Shown: positions 1 to 5,500 of the stretch, one piece after another
How positions within the stretch are numbered: position 1 is the first letter of the stretch
How the letters are laid out: each line of letters starts with the position of its first letter
DNA from: an uncultured bacterium
Lineage (GTDB): Bacteria > Bacillota > Clostridia > Oscillospirales > Butyricicoccaceae
DNA: 5,500 bases
Assembly: GCA_905215125.1 (NCBI GenBank)
Contig: CAJMOV010000145.1
Span: 1 to 5,500 of the forward strand
Direction: 5' to 3'
Notes under the pieces: generated by a model
What the model was told of the DNA's origin: nothing
The model's input: the letters and a program-made list of their open reading frames with translations, nothing else
Database searches by the model: none
Program-made: the position numbers and the translations under genes

Positions 1-24
1 GTGCATAAACGATGAGGTGACGCT

Positions 25-903
25 ATGCTCAACAGCATGACAGGCTACGGCAGGGTAAAGGCCGAGACGTCCAGCCACGAAATCACGCTGGAAATCCGCT
101 CAGTCAACCACCGCTATTTGGATATCAATATCAAGGTGCCCCGCGTCTATGGCTTTCTGGAAGACAAAATCAAGTCCCACTTGACGACGGCTTTGGTGCG
201 CGGAAAGGTGGATATTTATCTGTCCATGCGCGCCAAAGACGGTGCAGATACCAAAATCACTCCCAATATGGCTATTATCGACGGGTATATGGCGGCGCTG
301 CGCTCCATCGCCCAGCGTTTTGGTGTTTCCTGTGACGTCACTGCGTTGGATCTGGCCCATCTGCCTGACGCTATGTCGGCAGAAAAGGAAAACCCCAACC
401 AGGATGAGTTGACGGCTTCTGTCATGCCTGTGCTGATTCAGGCGCTGGAAGAATACAACGTCATGCGCCGCAGAGAAGGGGAAGCCCTTTGTGCGGATAT
501 CCTTCAGCGGGCCGATCGCATCGAAGAGCTGGTTCGACATGTTGAAGCGCGCTCGCCTGATACTGTTGAGGAATACCGTCAGCGGCTCAGCGCCCGTATG
601 ACCGAGCTGTTGGATGGCAGTGATATCCAGGAGCAGCGTATTTTGAATGAAGCCGCGCTTTTTGCCGATAAGGTATCGGTGACGGAGGAAACCGTCCGGC
701 TGCACAGCCATCTTGACCAGCTACGCCGGATGGTGTCAGGGGATCAGGCTGTAGGCCGTAAGCTGGATTTTCTCATCCAGGAACTCAACCGTGAGGCCAA
801 TACCATCGGCTCTAAAGCAAACGATTACGAAATCGCCAAAACTGTCGTTGATCTCAAAGCAGAGATTGAAAAGATACGAGAACAGGTTCAAAACCTAGAA
901 TAA
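25..903 (+). CDS. yicC: YicC/YloC family endoribonuclease
   Basis: This 292-residue protein belongs to the YicC/YloC family. The Escherichia coli and Bacillus subtilis members are known as endoribonucleases acting in the cytoplasm on RNA turnover. The N-terminal signature SMTGYGR lies at residues 4-10, followed by the conserved E-RSVNHRYLD segment (about 23-33) and RGKVDI (59-64). The C-terminal DUF1732-type half is very well preserved: EETVRLHSHL (221-230), GRKLDFLIQELNRE (244-257), NTIGSKA (259-265) and the end EKIREQVQNLE (282-292). The length is typical of the family. The start is supported by a perfect GAGGTGA Shine-Dalgarno at 14-20, four bases upstream, and by the family's usual start a few residues before SMTG. 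One small oddity is Ser218, where I recall Asp being usual before the [T/S]EE motif. The first 24 bases hold too little to identify an upstream gene. Family assignment is very secure; the RNA target is unknown. Confidence 0.96.
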   Translation: MLNSMTGYGRVKAETSSHEITLEIRSVNHRYLDINIKVPRVYGFLEDKIKSHLTTALVRGKVDIYLSMRAKDGADTKITPNMAIIDGYMAALRSIAQRFGVSCDVTALDLAHLPDAMSAEKENPNQDELTASVMPVLIQALEEYNVMRRREGEALCADILQRADRIEELVRHVEARSPDTVEEYRQRLSARMTELLDGSDIQEQRILNEAALFADKVSVTEETVRLHSHLDQLRRMVSGDQAVGRKLDFLIQELNREANTIGSKANDYEIAKTVVDLKAEIEKIREQVQNLE

Positions 904-915
904 GCAGGTGGGAAT

Positions 916-1188
916 ATGAAGCTCATCAACATTGGCTTTGGCAACATGGTATCGGCCAACCGGCTTGTGGCCATCGTTAGCCCAGAATCTGCGCCTATCA
1001 AGCGCATTATCCAGAAAGCCAAGGAAAAAGACGCCCTCATTGACGCCACATATGGCCGGCGTACCCGCGCCGTGCTTATCACTGATTCGGATCACGTTAT
1101 TTTGTCTCCCATCCAGCCGGAAACGGTGGCCAACCGCTTGGGCAACGAATATGAAAGCGATGATGAAGGTGACGACGATGACGAATAG
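916..1188 (+). CDS. remA: RemA family DNA-binding regulator (DUF370) with acidic tail
   Basis: This 90-residue protein matches RemA/DUF370 along its first 75 residues: INIGFGNMVSANR (4-16), VSPESAPIKRII (21-32), DATYGRRTRAV (43-53), DSDHVIL (57-63) and QPETVANRL (67-75). In B. subtilis RemA is a multimeric DNA-binding protein that activates biofilm-matrix and osmoprotection genes. The arginines known to matter there (about Arg18, Arg50 and Arg51 in its numbering) appear here as Arg16, Arg48 and Arg49. Residues 78-90 form a strongly acidic tail in which ten of thirteen residues are Asp or Glu. An AGGTGG ribosome-binding sequence at 906-911 lies just ahead of the ATG, 12 bases after the yicC stop. 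The last 11 bases overlap gmk. Many clostridia with remA are not known to make a Bacillus-like matrix, so the regulated genes here cannot be stated. Confidence 0.95.
   Translation: MKLINIGFGNMVSANRLVAIVSPESAPIKRIIQKAKEKDALIDATYGRRTRAVLITDSDHVILSPIQPETVANRLGNEYESDDEGDDDDE
1166..1172 (+). promoter_or_regulatory. Ribosome-binding site of gmk inside the remA coding sequence
   Basis: AAGGTGA matches the complement of the 16S rRNA 3' end and sits five bases before the ATG at 1178. It decides the gmk start: the same frame is open far upstream and has other ATG codons at 1151, 1160 and 1163, but none is placed correctly for this site, and none of the upstream extension resembles guanylate kinase. 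The site is at the same time the codons for the Glu-Gly-Asp part of the RemA acidic tail. Confidence 0.8.
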
Positions 1189-1777
1189 CGGAGAAGGCAC
1201 GTTATTTATTGTGACGGGCCCCTCCGGGGCGGGAAAGGGCACCGTGCTTGGCCGTGTCCTCCCCGATTTAGGGCGCGTTTACTATTCCATTTCAGCAACG
1301 ACACGGGGAATCCGGCCAGGAGAAATCGACGGTAAAAGCTATCATTTTATAACCCATCAGCAATTCAGGGAGATGATAGAGCGCGATGAGCTGATGGAAT
1401 ACGCTGAATATGTCGGTAACTTTTACGGGACGCCGGCCGGTCCGGTACAGGAACGTCTGTGCGCTGGGGACGACGTCATTTTGGAAATTGAAGTCCAAGG
1501 CGCCCTGATGGTCAAGCAAAAGCGGCCTGACGCCGTGCTTGTTTTTATTATCCCGCCCGAATTTTCCCTGCTTGAGCAGCGTTTGCGAGGGAGAGGCAGC
1601 GAATCGGATGAAGTTATTGCCCGCCGCCTGGAAAAAGCGCGCCAGGAGTATCGGAGCGGGGACAAATACGATTATATTGTCGTCAACGACGAGCTGGATA
1701 CGGCGGTTGACGAGCTGAAATCCATCATTACAGCGCAGCGATGCCGCGCACAGAAACGAATCCATTTATTGAGGTGA
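1178..1777 (+). CDS. gmk: Guanylate kinase
   Basis: Guanylate kinase (199 residues) transfers phosphate from ATP to GMP, giving GDP in the cytoplasm. It is an essential step in guanine nucleotide supply, and in Bacillota a known target of (p)ppGpp. The P-loop GPSGAGKGT is at 14-22. The GMP-binding part includes SISATTRGIRPGE (37-49), with Arg43, Arg46 and Glu49, then Tyr55, and MEYAEYVGNFYGT (73-85). The central strand LEIEVQGA is at 102-109. The lid region runs through RLRGRGSESDEVIARRLEKA (135-154), and the protein closes with DYIVVND (165-171). Length is normal for the family. The start at 1178 is chosen for the ribosome-binding site at 1166-1172 and because family similarity begins just after it. 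It overlaps remA by 11 bases, and its TGA stop lies within the rpoZ ribosome-binding site, which suggests translational coupling on both sides. Confidence 0.96.
   Translation: MTNSGEGTLFIVTGPSGAGKGTVLGRVLPDLGRVYYSISATTRGIRPGEIDGKSYHFITHQQFREMIERDELMEYAEYVGNFYGTPAGPVQERLCAGDDVILEIEVQGALMVKQKRPDAVLVFIIPPEFSLLEQRLRGRGSESDEVIARRLEKARQEYRSGDKYDYIVVNDELDTAVDELKSIITAQRCRAQKRIHLLR
1771..1777 (+). promoter_or_regulatory. Ribosome-binding site of rpoZ containing the gmk stop codon
   Basis: GAGGTGA, a perfect match to the complement of the 16S rRNA 3' end, lies five bases before the ATG at 1783. Its last three bases (1775-1777) are the gmk TGA stop. This supports 1783 as the rpoZ start over the in-frame ATG at 1741, which would lie 34 bases inside gmk without a comparable site. 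A ribosome ending gmk would stop directly over the rpoZ initiation signal. Confidence 0.8.
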
Positions 1778-1782
1778 CAGAG

Positions 1783-2040
1783 ATGTTGTATCCGTCTATG
1801 AGTGACTTGATGAAAAGGGTCAATAACCGCTATATGCTGGTCAATCTTGCTGCGAAAAGGGCGCGTGAAATTGCAGCTGTGGCAGAGGAAAATGAGCAGC
1901 CGCTGACAGAAAAGCCGGTCAAGACCGCCTTGATTGACATTATGGAAGGACACATTGCTTTAGCCGAGCGTCAGCAGGAGGAGCAAGAGGAGCGGCAGGA
2001 GCAGGCTGAAGGCGAAACGTCGGCTGAACAACAGGAATAA
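1783..2040 (+). CDS. rpoZ: DNA-directed RNA polymerase omega subunit
   Basis: The omega subunit binds the beta' subunit and helps assemble RNA polymerase. From the chosen start the protein has 85 residues and opens with the characteristic MLYPSMSDLM (1-10), then NNRYMLVNLAAKRAREI (14-30), the core omega helix motif. The later segment KPVKTALIDIMEGHI (44-58) matches the second conserved part, where the family usually reads K.v..Al.Ei..G.i. After residue 60 the protein runs into a 25-residue tail with 17 Glu or Gln residues, absent from short omegas such as the roughly 67-residue B. subtilis protein. The in-frame ATG at 1741 would add 14 residues (42 bases) that resemble no omega and lie mostly in gmk, so I reject it. 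The gene sits in its usual Bacillota position after gmk, but priA follows directly instead of coaBC. Confidence 0.93.
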   Translation: MLYPSMSDLMKRVNNRYMLVNLAAKRAREIAAVAEENEQPLTEKPVKTALIDIMEGHIALAERQQEEQEERQEQAEGETSAEQQE

Positions 2041-2067
2041 AACCGCGCAGAGAGGAGATACCGCACC

Positions 2068-4536
2068 ATGGGACAAAGTAAGCTGGCCCGCGTTGCTGTT
2101 TCTTCCGCCATATTCGCCATTGATAAGGCGTATGATTACTTAGTACCTGAAAAGTGGCTGGATGCGGTTCAGCCGGGCCGCCGTGTCATTGTGCCGTTTG
2201 GCAGCGGCAACCGCAGAGCGGAGGGGATTATTTTCTCTGTCGTACCGCAGGAGACTGATGCGCCGGTTAAGGCGATTGAATATGTGTATGAGGATGAGTG
2301 TCCGCTGACACAGGAACAGCTGTCTCTGGCGTTATGGATGAAAAAGCGTTATTTTTGTACGTTGTTTGAAGGAGCCAACGCCCAGCTCCCGCCAGGGCTG
2401 TGGGATAAACAGCGCGAATGGTATGTTCCTGGTGATTTGCCTGCTGAACAGGCAATTAAAAGGGCAGGTAAAGGTAAAAAGGCGGCTGTCACAGCCGCTG
2501 TATACAGCGCAGGCAAGCCGATGAAAGCAGATGAAATTGCTGCGCTGTGCGGCATCGGCAGCCCCGGCCGTCTGTTATCGGCGCTGGTGGCAGACGGTAT
2601 AATTGCCCAAAAGATAGAAATTCAGCGCAAGGTTGCCGATAAAACGGTTAAAATGTATACCCTTGCCATGCCATACATTGAGGCGCTGGAGCAGCTGGGA
2701 CGCGGTAAACTGGCGGAGAAGCGGGCCAAGGTCTTGACGTGCATCCGCGATGCAGGCGGGTCTTTACCTGCAAAGGAGATCGTCTATCAGACTGGCGTGT
2801 CGGAAGGCCTGCTCCGCTCACTGGCGCGGGCGGGAGTTTTACATACAGATACGCAGCCGCTTTACCGCAGGGTGGAAATCGCTCGGAGCCAGCCGGTGCC
2901 ACCCATCGAGCTTTCTGCCCCGCAAGCGGAGGTTTTTCGTCGCGCTCGAGCTATGCTTGATGCCCCGCAGCCCGGTATGGCATTGCTACACGGTATCACA
3001 GGCAGCGGAAAAACCCTTGTTTATATTGAGCTTATCCGGGAAACGCTAAAGAAAGGGAAGAACGCCATTCTTTTGGTGCCGGAAATTGCTTTGACCCCGC
3101 AAATCCTGCGGCAGTTTTCCCATCACTTTGGCGATGATATAGCAGTTTTGCACAGCGCGCTGACAACGGCACAGCGCGTTGATGAATACAGGCGTATACG
3201 AACCGGGCAGGCCCATGTTGCGTTGGGAACCCGTAGCGCCGTTTTTGCGCCGTTGGAAAGCCTTGGTATTGTTATTGTTGACGAAGAACAGGAGCTTTCT
3301 TATCAGTCGGAAAGCTCGCCGCGTTACGACGCCATCGAAGTAGCGCGTTATCGTTGCCATAAGGACGGTGCGCTGCTGCTGCTCGGCTCGGCGACGCCGT
3401 CGGCCTCCTCTTACTATCACGCCATGCAGGGGGAATATCCCATCCTTTCCCTTACGCAGAGATACAAGGATGCGCCGCTGCCGGCAGTAACCATATCGGA
3501 TATGCGGGCCGCTCTGCTGGATGGCAACGCTTCCCTCATCGGAAATGATTTGTACAGACAGCTCCAGGAAACATTTGACCGCAAACAGCAGGCAGTGCTG
3601 TTTATCAACCGCCGCGGCAGCGCCCGTCTTGCTCTTTGCGCCGATTGTGGCTATGTCCCGGAATGTGAAAACTGTTCTGTTGCGCTGACCTATCATTCCC
3701 GTAACGGGCGGCTGATGTGCCATCATTGCGGCTATTCGAAGCCTTTTGAGCCTGTCTGCCCCCAGTGCGGGGGGAGTCATATGCAGCTAATCGGCGCCGG
3801 AACGCAAAAGGTAGAGGAAGAGCTGCACGCCCTGTTTCCCGGTATCCGGGTAATCCGTATGGACGCTGATACAACGACGGGGCGCACATCCCATGAACGA
3901 CTGCTCGACAGCTTCGCAAAGGGGGAGGCGGACGTTCTTCTCGGCACGCAGATGGTAGCCAAAGGGCTGGATTTTGACAATGTCACAATGGTAGGGGTGC
4001 TGGACGCAGATCTGTCGCTTTTCAGCGGCGATTACCATGCTCAGGAAAGGACGTTTTCTTTGCTCACGCAGGTTGTCGGCCGGGCCGGACGCCGGGAAAC
4101 GCCGGGGCGCGCCGTTATCCAGACCTATCATCCGAACCATGCCGTCATCCGTGCTGCCGCGGCACAGGATTACCGACAGTTTTATGATTATGAGATCCAG
4201 TCGCGCGAAGCGTTGAAAGCGCCGCCGTTTGCCGATATCTTTGTTTTTCAAATCAGCGCTGTTCGCGAAAATGACGCCCTGCGCGCCGCCTTGCGTATTG
4301 CCGGCATATTGAGCCGCGCAATGCAGGGTCCCTTCTGTGACTTGCAGACGGCGATATTGGGGCCCGCACCCTGCTTTATCCTCCGTCTCAACAATAAATA
4401 CCGATATACCGTTTCATTCCGCGGTACAGACGGCAAACGAGAACGCGAGCTGGTGGCCGCCGTACTAACGGCTTTCTATCGGTCGGCCCAGGGAAGGGCC
4501 GCCGCAGTCACAGCATCCCGTAACCCTCCCATCTAG
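2068..4536 (+). CDS. priA: Primosomal protein N', replication-restart helicase PriA
   Basis: PriA (822 residues) is a 3'-5' superfamily 2 DNA helicase that recognises stalled forks and reloads the replicative helicase. The 3'-end-binding domain covers about residues 5-115 (AIDKAYDYLVP, GRRVIVPFGSGNRRAEG). Two winged-helix-like stretches follow, about 136-190 and 219-272. The helicase core carries Walker A GITGSGKT (309-316), VPEIALTPQ (337-345), Walker B DEEQ (405-408, usually DEEH), GSATPS (440-445), GTQMVAKGLDF (626-636) and QVVGRAGR (668-675). Eight cysteines forming two zinc sites lie at 524, 527, 533, 536, 551, 554, 564 and 567. The C-terminal domain runs from APPFADI (718-724) to the end. 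The length fits Gram-positive PriA, which is longer than the roughly 730-residue E. coli protein. An AGGAG site at 2053-2057, ten bases upstream, supports the start. The zinc sites and motifs are intact, so the enzyme is probably functional. Confidence 0.96.
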   Translation: MGQSKLARVAVSSAIFAIDKAYDYLVPEKWLDAVQPGRRVIVPFGSGNRRAEGIIFSVVPQETDAPVKAIEYVYEDECPLTQEQLSLALWMKKRYFCTLFEGANAQLPPGLWDKQREWYVPGDLPAEQAIKRAGKGKKAAVTAAVYSAGKPMKADEIAALCGIGSPGRLLSALVADGIIAQKIEIQRKVADKTVKMYTLAMPYIEALEQLGRGKLAEKRAKVLTCIRDAGGSLPAKEIVYQTGVSEGLLRSLARAGVLHTDTQPLYRRVEIARSQPVPPIELSAPQAEVFRRARAMLDAPQPGMALLHGITGSGKTLVYIELIRETLKKGKNAILLVPEIALTPQILRQFSHHFGDDIAVLHSALTTAQRVDEYRRIRTGQAHVALGTRSAVFAPLESLGIVIVDEEQELSYQSESSPRYDAIEVARYRCHKDGALLLLGSATPSASSYYHAMQGEYPILSLTQRYKDAPLPAVTISDMRAALLDGNASLIGNDLYRQLQETFDRKQQAVLFINRRGSARLALCADCGYVPECENCSVALTYHSRNGRLMCHHCGYSKPFEPVCPQCGGSHMQLIGAGTQKVEEELHALFPGIRVIRMDADTTTGRTSHERLLDSFAKGEADVLLGTQMVAKGLDFDNVTMVGVLDADLSLFSGDYHAQERTFSLLTQVVGRAGRRETPGRAVIQTYHPNHAVIRAAAAQDYRQFYDYEIQSREALKAPPFADIFVFQISAVRENDALRAALRIAGILSRAMQGPFCDLQTAILGPAPCFILRLNNKYRYTVSFRGTDGKRERELVAAVLTAFYRSAQGRAAAVTASRNPPI

Positions 4537-4558
4537 TACATATCAAATGAGATTTGCC

Positions 4559-5026
4559 ATGCCGACCAGAAATATTGTCAAAGAAGGGGACAGCTGTCTG
4601 AACAAAAAGTGCCGTCCCGTAACCGAATTCAATGAAAGGCTTCATATTCTGCTGGACGATATGCAGGAAACGCTTAGGCTTGCCAATGGCGCAGGCCTGG
4701 CGGCGCCGCAGGTTGGCATTCTGCGCCGTGCCGCCATTGTCTTGCTGGAAGATGGCAGCTTTAAAGAAATTGTCAACCCGGTCATTTTATCAAAAGAAGG
4801 GACACAGACGGATATCGAAGGCTGTCTCAGCGTTCCAGGCGTCTGGGGGATGGTGGAACGGCCCATGAAAGTTACCGTCAGCGCTCAGGATCGTTTTGGC
4901 GAGCCTTTTGTCATCCAGGCGGAAGGCTTTACCGCCCGCGCTTTTTGTCATGAGATCGATCATCTTGACGGGCATTTGTTCACCGAGTTTGTGACAGAAT
5001 ATATTGATCCGGAGGATCTGGAATAG
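4559..5026 (+). CDS. def: Peptide deformylase
   Basis: Peptide deformylase is a metalloenzyme that removes the formyl group from the N-terminal methionine of new proteins, near the ribosome exit. All three family motifs are present: GAGLAAPQ (44-51), EGCLS (87-91) and HEIDH (131-135). Cys89, His131 and His135 are therefore the expected metal ligands and Glu132 the catalytic base. From this start the protein has 155 residues, a common size for compact deformylases. The start is uncertain. ATG 4559 gives MPTRNIVKEGD, which lines up with the usual family N-terminus, and has only a weak GAG at 4549-4551 as ribosome-binding site. The in-frame ATG at 4547 would add four residues (MRFA) and has no visible site at all. 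The gene follows priA after 22 bases (10 with the longer start) and ends two bases before fmt, whose product makes the formyl-methionyl-tRNA behind this enzyme's substrate. Confidence 0.93.
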   Translation: MPTRNIVKEGDSCLNKKCRPVTEFNERLHILLDDMQETLRLANGAGLAAPQVGILRRAAIVLLEDGSFKEIVNPVILSKEGTQTDIEGCLSVPGVWGMVERPMKVTVSAQDRFGEPFVIQAEGFTARAFCHEIDHLDGHLFTEFVTEYIDPEDLE

Positions 5027-5028
5027 CC

Positions 5029-5500
5029 ATGAAAATTGTGTTTATGGGCACGCCGGCTTTTGCCGTTGCCGCGCTGCGCGCTCTGCATAACAGCAGGCAG
5101 CACGAGCTGGCTGCCGTATTTACACGCGCCGATACCCCAAAAAATCGCGGGATGAAATTTCTGCCGCCGCCCGTCAAGGTGGCGGCGCTGGAATACAATA
5201 TACCCATCTATCAGCCAAAAACGCTGCGCGATGGCACGGCGACGGAAATTTTGCGGGAAATCGCGCCTGACGTCATTGTTGTCGCCGCCTATGGCCGCAT
5301 TTTACCGCAGGATATTCTCGCCTTGCCGCGCTTTGGCTGTATCAACGTCCATGCCTCTCTTCTTCCGCGCTGGCGCGGCGCAAGTCCGATAGCATCGTCC
5401 ATCTTGCATGGCGACGAGGAAACAGGTGTCACCATCATGCAGATGAACGAGGGGCTGGACACCGGCGACATGCTGTTGTCCGCTGCCACAAAAATCGGCG
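5029..5500 (+). CDS. fmt: Methionyl-tRNA formyltransferase, 5' part, cut by the window end
   Basis: This enzyme transfers a formyl group from 10-formyltetrahydrofolate to the methionine on initiator tRNA, giving fMet-tRNA for translation initiation. Only the first 157 complete codons are in the window, roughly half of a normal enzyme of about 310 residues. The frame is still open at the edge, so this is a boundary effect and not a defect. Visible motifs are FMGTPAFAV (5-13), PPPVK (46-50), VVAAYGRILP (84-93), INVHASLLPRWRGASPI (105-121) and LDTGDML (143-149). The catalytic residues expected from E. coli (Asn106, His108, Asp144) fall at the same numbers here. A GGAGG at 5011-5015 lies 13 bases upstream, rather far, and the def stop is only two bases before the ATG, so initiation is probably coupled to def translation. 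Pairing of def with fmt is widespread in bacteria. Confidence 0.95.
   Translation, partial: MKIVFMGTPAFAVAALRALHNSRQHELAAVFTRADTPKNRGMKFLPPPVKVAALEYNIPIYQPKTLRDGTATEILREIAPDVIVVAAYGRILPQDILALPRFGCINVHASLLPRWRGASPIASSILHGDEETGVTIMQMNEGLDTGDMLLSAATKIG

Noticed and set aside
1..15. A short frame ending in TGA at 13-15, possibly the tail of an upstream gene; another stop in a different frame lies at 6-8.
   Set aside because: Only four or fewer codons are in the window, too few to show that they belong to a gene.
932..1177. Upstream extension of the gmk reading frame, which is open through most of remA.
   Set aside because: The extension is the out-of-frame reading of remA, has no similarity to guanylate kinase, and the ribosome-binding site places the start at 1178.
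1218..1230. A 5 bp GC hairpin with a 3-base loop early in gmk.
   Set aside because: It is formed by the codons of the P-loop and is too short and too far from the start to support a regulatory claim.
3046..3780. A 244-residue open frame on the minus strand inside priA.
   Set aside because: It lies entirely opposite a strongly conserved gene, has no recognisable motif, and shadow frames of this kind are common opposite GC-rich coding DNA. The same applies to the minus-strand frames at 100-711 and 1292-1765.
3955..3978. PriA motif with Leu634 (KGLDF) instead of the histidine at this place in E. coli (KGHHF).
   Set aside because: As far as I recall, KGLDF is the common form in Gram-positive PriA, so it is not unusual here.
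4484..4501. A GC-rich inverted repeat (6 bp stem, 6 base loop) near the 3' end of priA, considered as a terminator.
   Set aside because: It lies within the priA coding sequence, no run of T follows, and def and fmt continue downstream.
5136..5142. CCCAAAA in fmt, which has the form of a -1 frameshift slippery heptamer.
   Set aside because: The zero frame continues with clear fmt similarity, the alternative frame leads to no recognisable protein, and no downstream structure is evident.

Overview
The window is an ordinary, densely packed housekeeping operon from a Gram-positive-type bacterium. Seven genes, all on the + strand, follow one another in the order yicC (yloC) - remA - gmk - rpoZ - priA - def - fmt. 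The order, the presence of remA, and strong Shine-Dalgarno sequences matching the 3' end of Bacillota 16S rRNA (GAGGTGA, AAGGTGA) point to Bacillota. The moderate GC content and the style of the Def and PriA proteins fit Clostridia best, perhaps an Oscillospiraceae-like lineage. Negativicutes cannot be excluded from sequence reading alone.

Layout: bases 25-903 encode a YicC/YloC-family endoribonuclease. Bases 916-1188 encode the small DNA-binding regulator RemA, here with a very acidic C-terminal tail. Bases 1178-1777 encode guanylate kinase, which starts inside the remA tail. Bases 1783-2040 encode the RNA polymerase omega subunit, whose Shine-Dalgarno contains the gmk stop codon. Bases 2068-4536 encode the replication-restart helicase PriA. 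Bases 4559-5026 (or from 4547) encode peptide deformylase. Bases 5029-5500 hold the first 157 codons of methionyl-tRNA formyltransferase, cut by the window edge. Intergenic gaps are 2 to 27 nt, so no gene-free stretch is long enough to hold another gene. I see no internal terminator, convincing promoter, tRNA, repeat array or mobile element.

Functionally the operon joins RNA turnover (YicC), a transcription regulator (RemA), guanine nucleotide supply (Gmk), RNA polymerase assembly (omega), fork restart (PriA) and the two opposing enzymes of N-formyl-methionine metabolism (Fmt adds the formyl group, Def removes it). The first four genes are tightly coupled by overlaps and nested ribosome-binding sites.

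I found no novel system. The points worth a second look are modest: coaBC is absent from its usual place between rpoZ and priA; the remA/gmk overlap is a dual-coding segment; omega has a Glu/Gln-rich tail encoded by Shine-Dalgarno-like sequence; PriA seems to carry two tandem winged-helix modules and has substitutions around its Walker B motif; and def lacks a clear ribosome-binding site.
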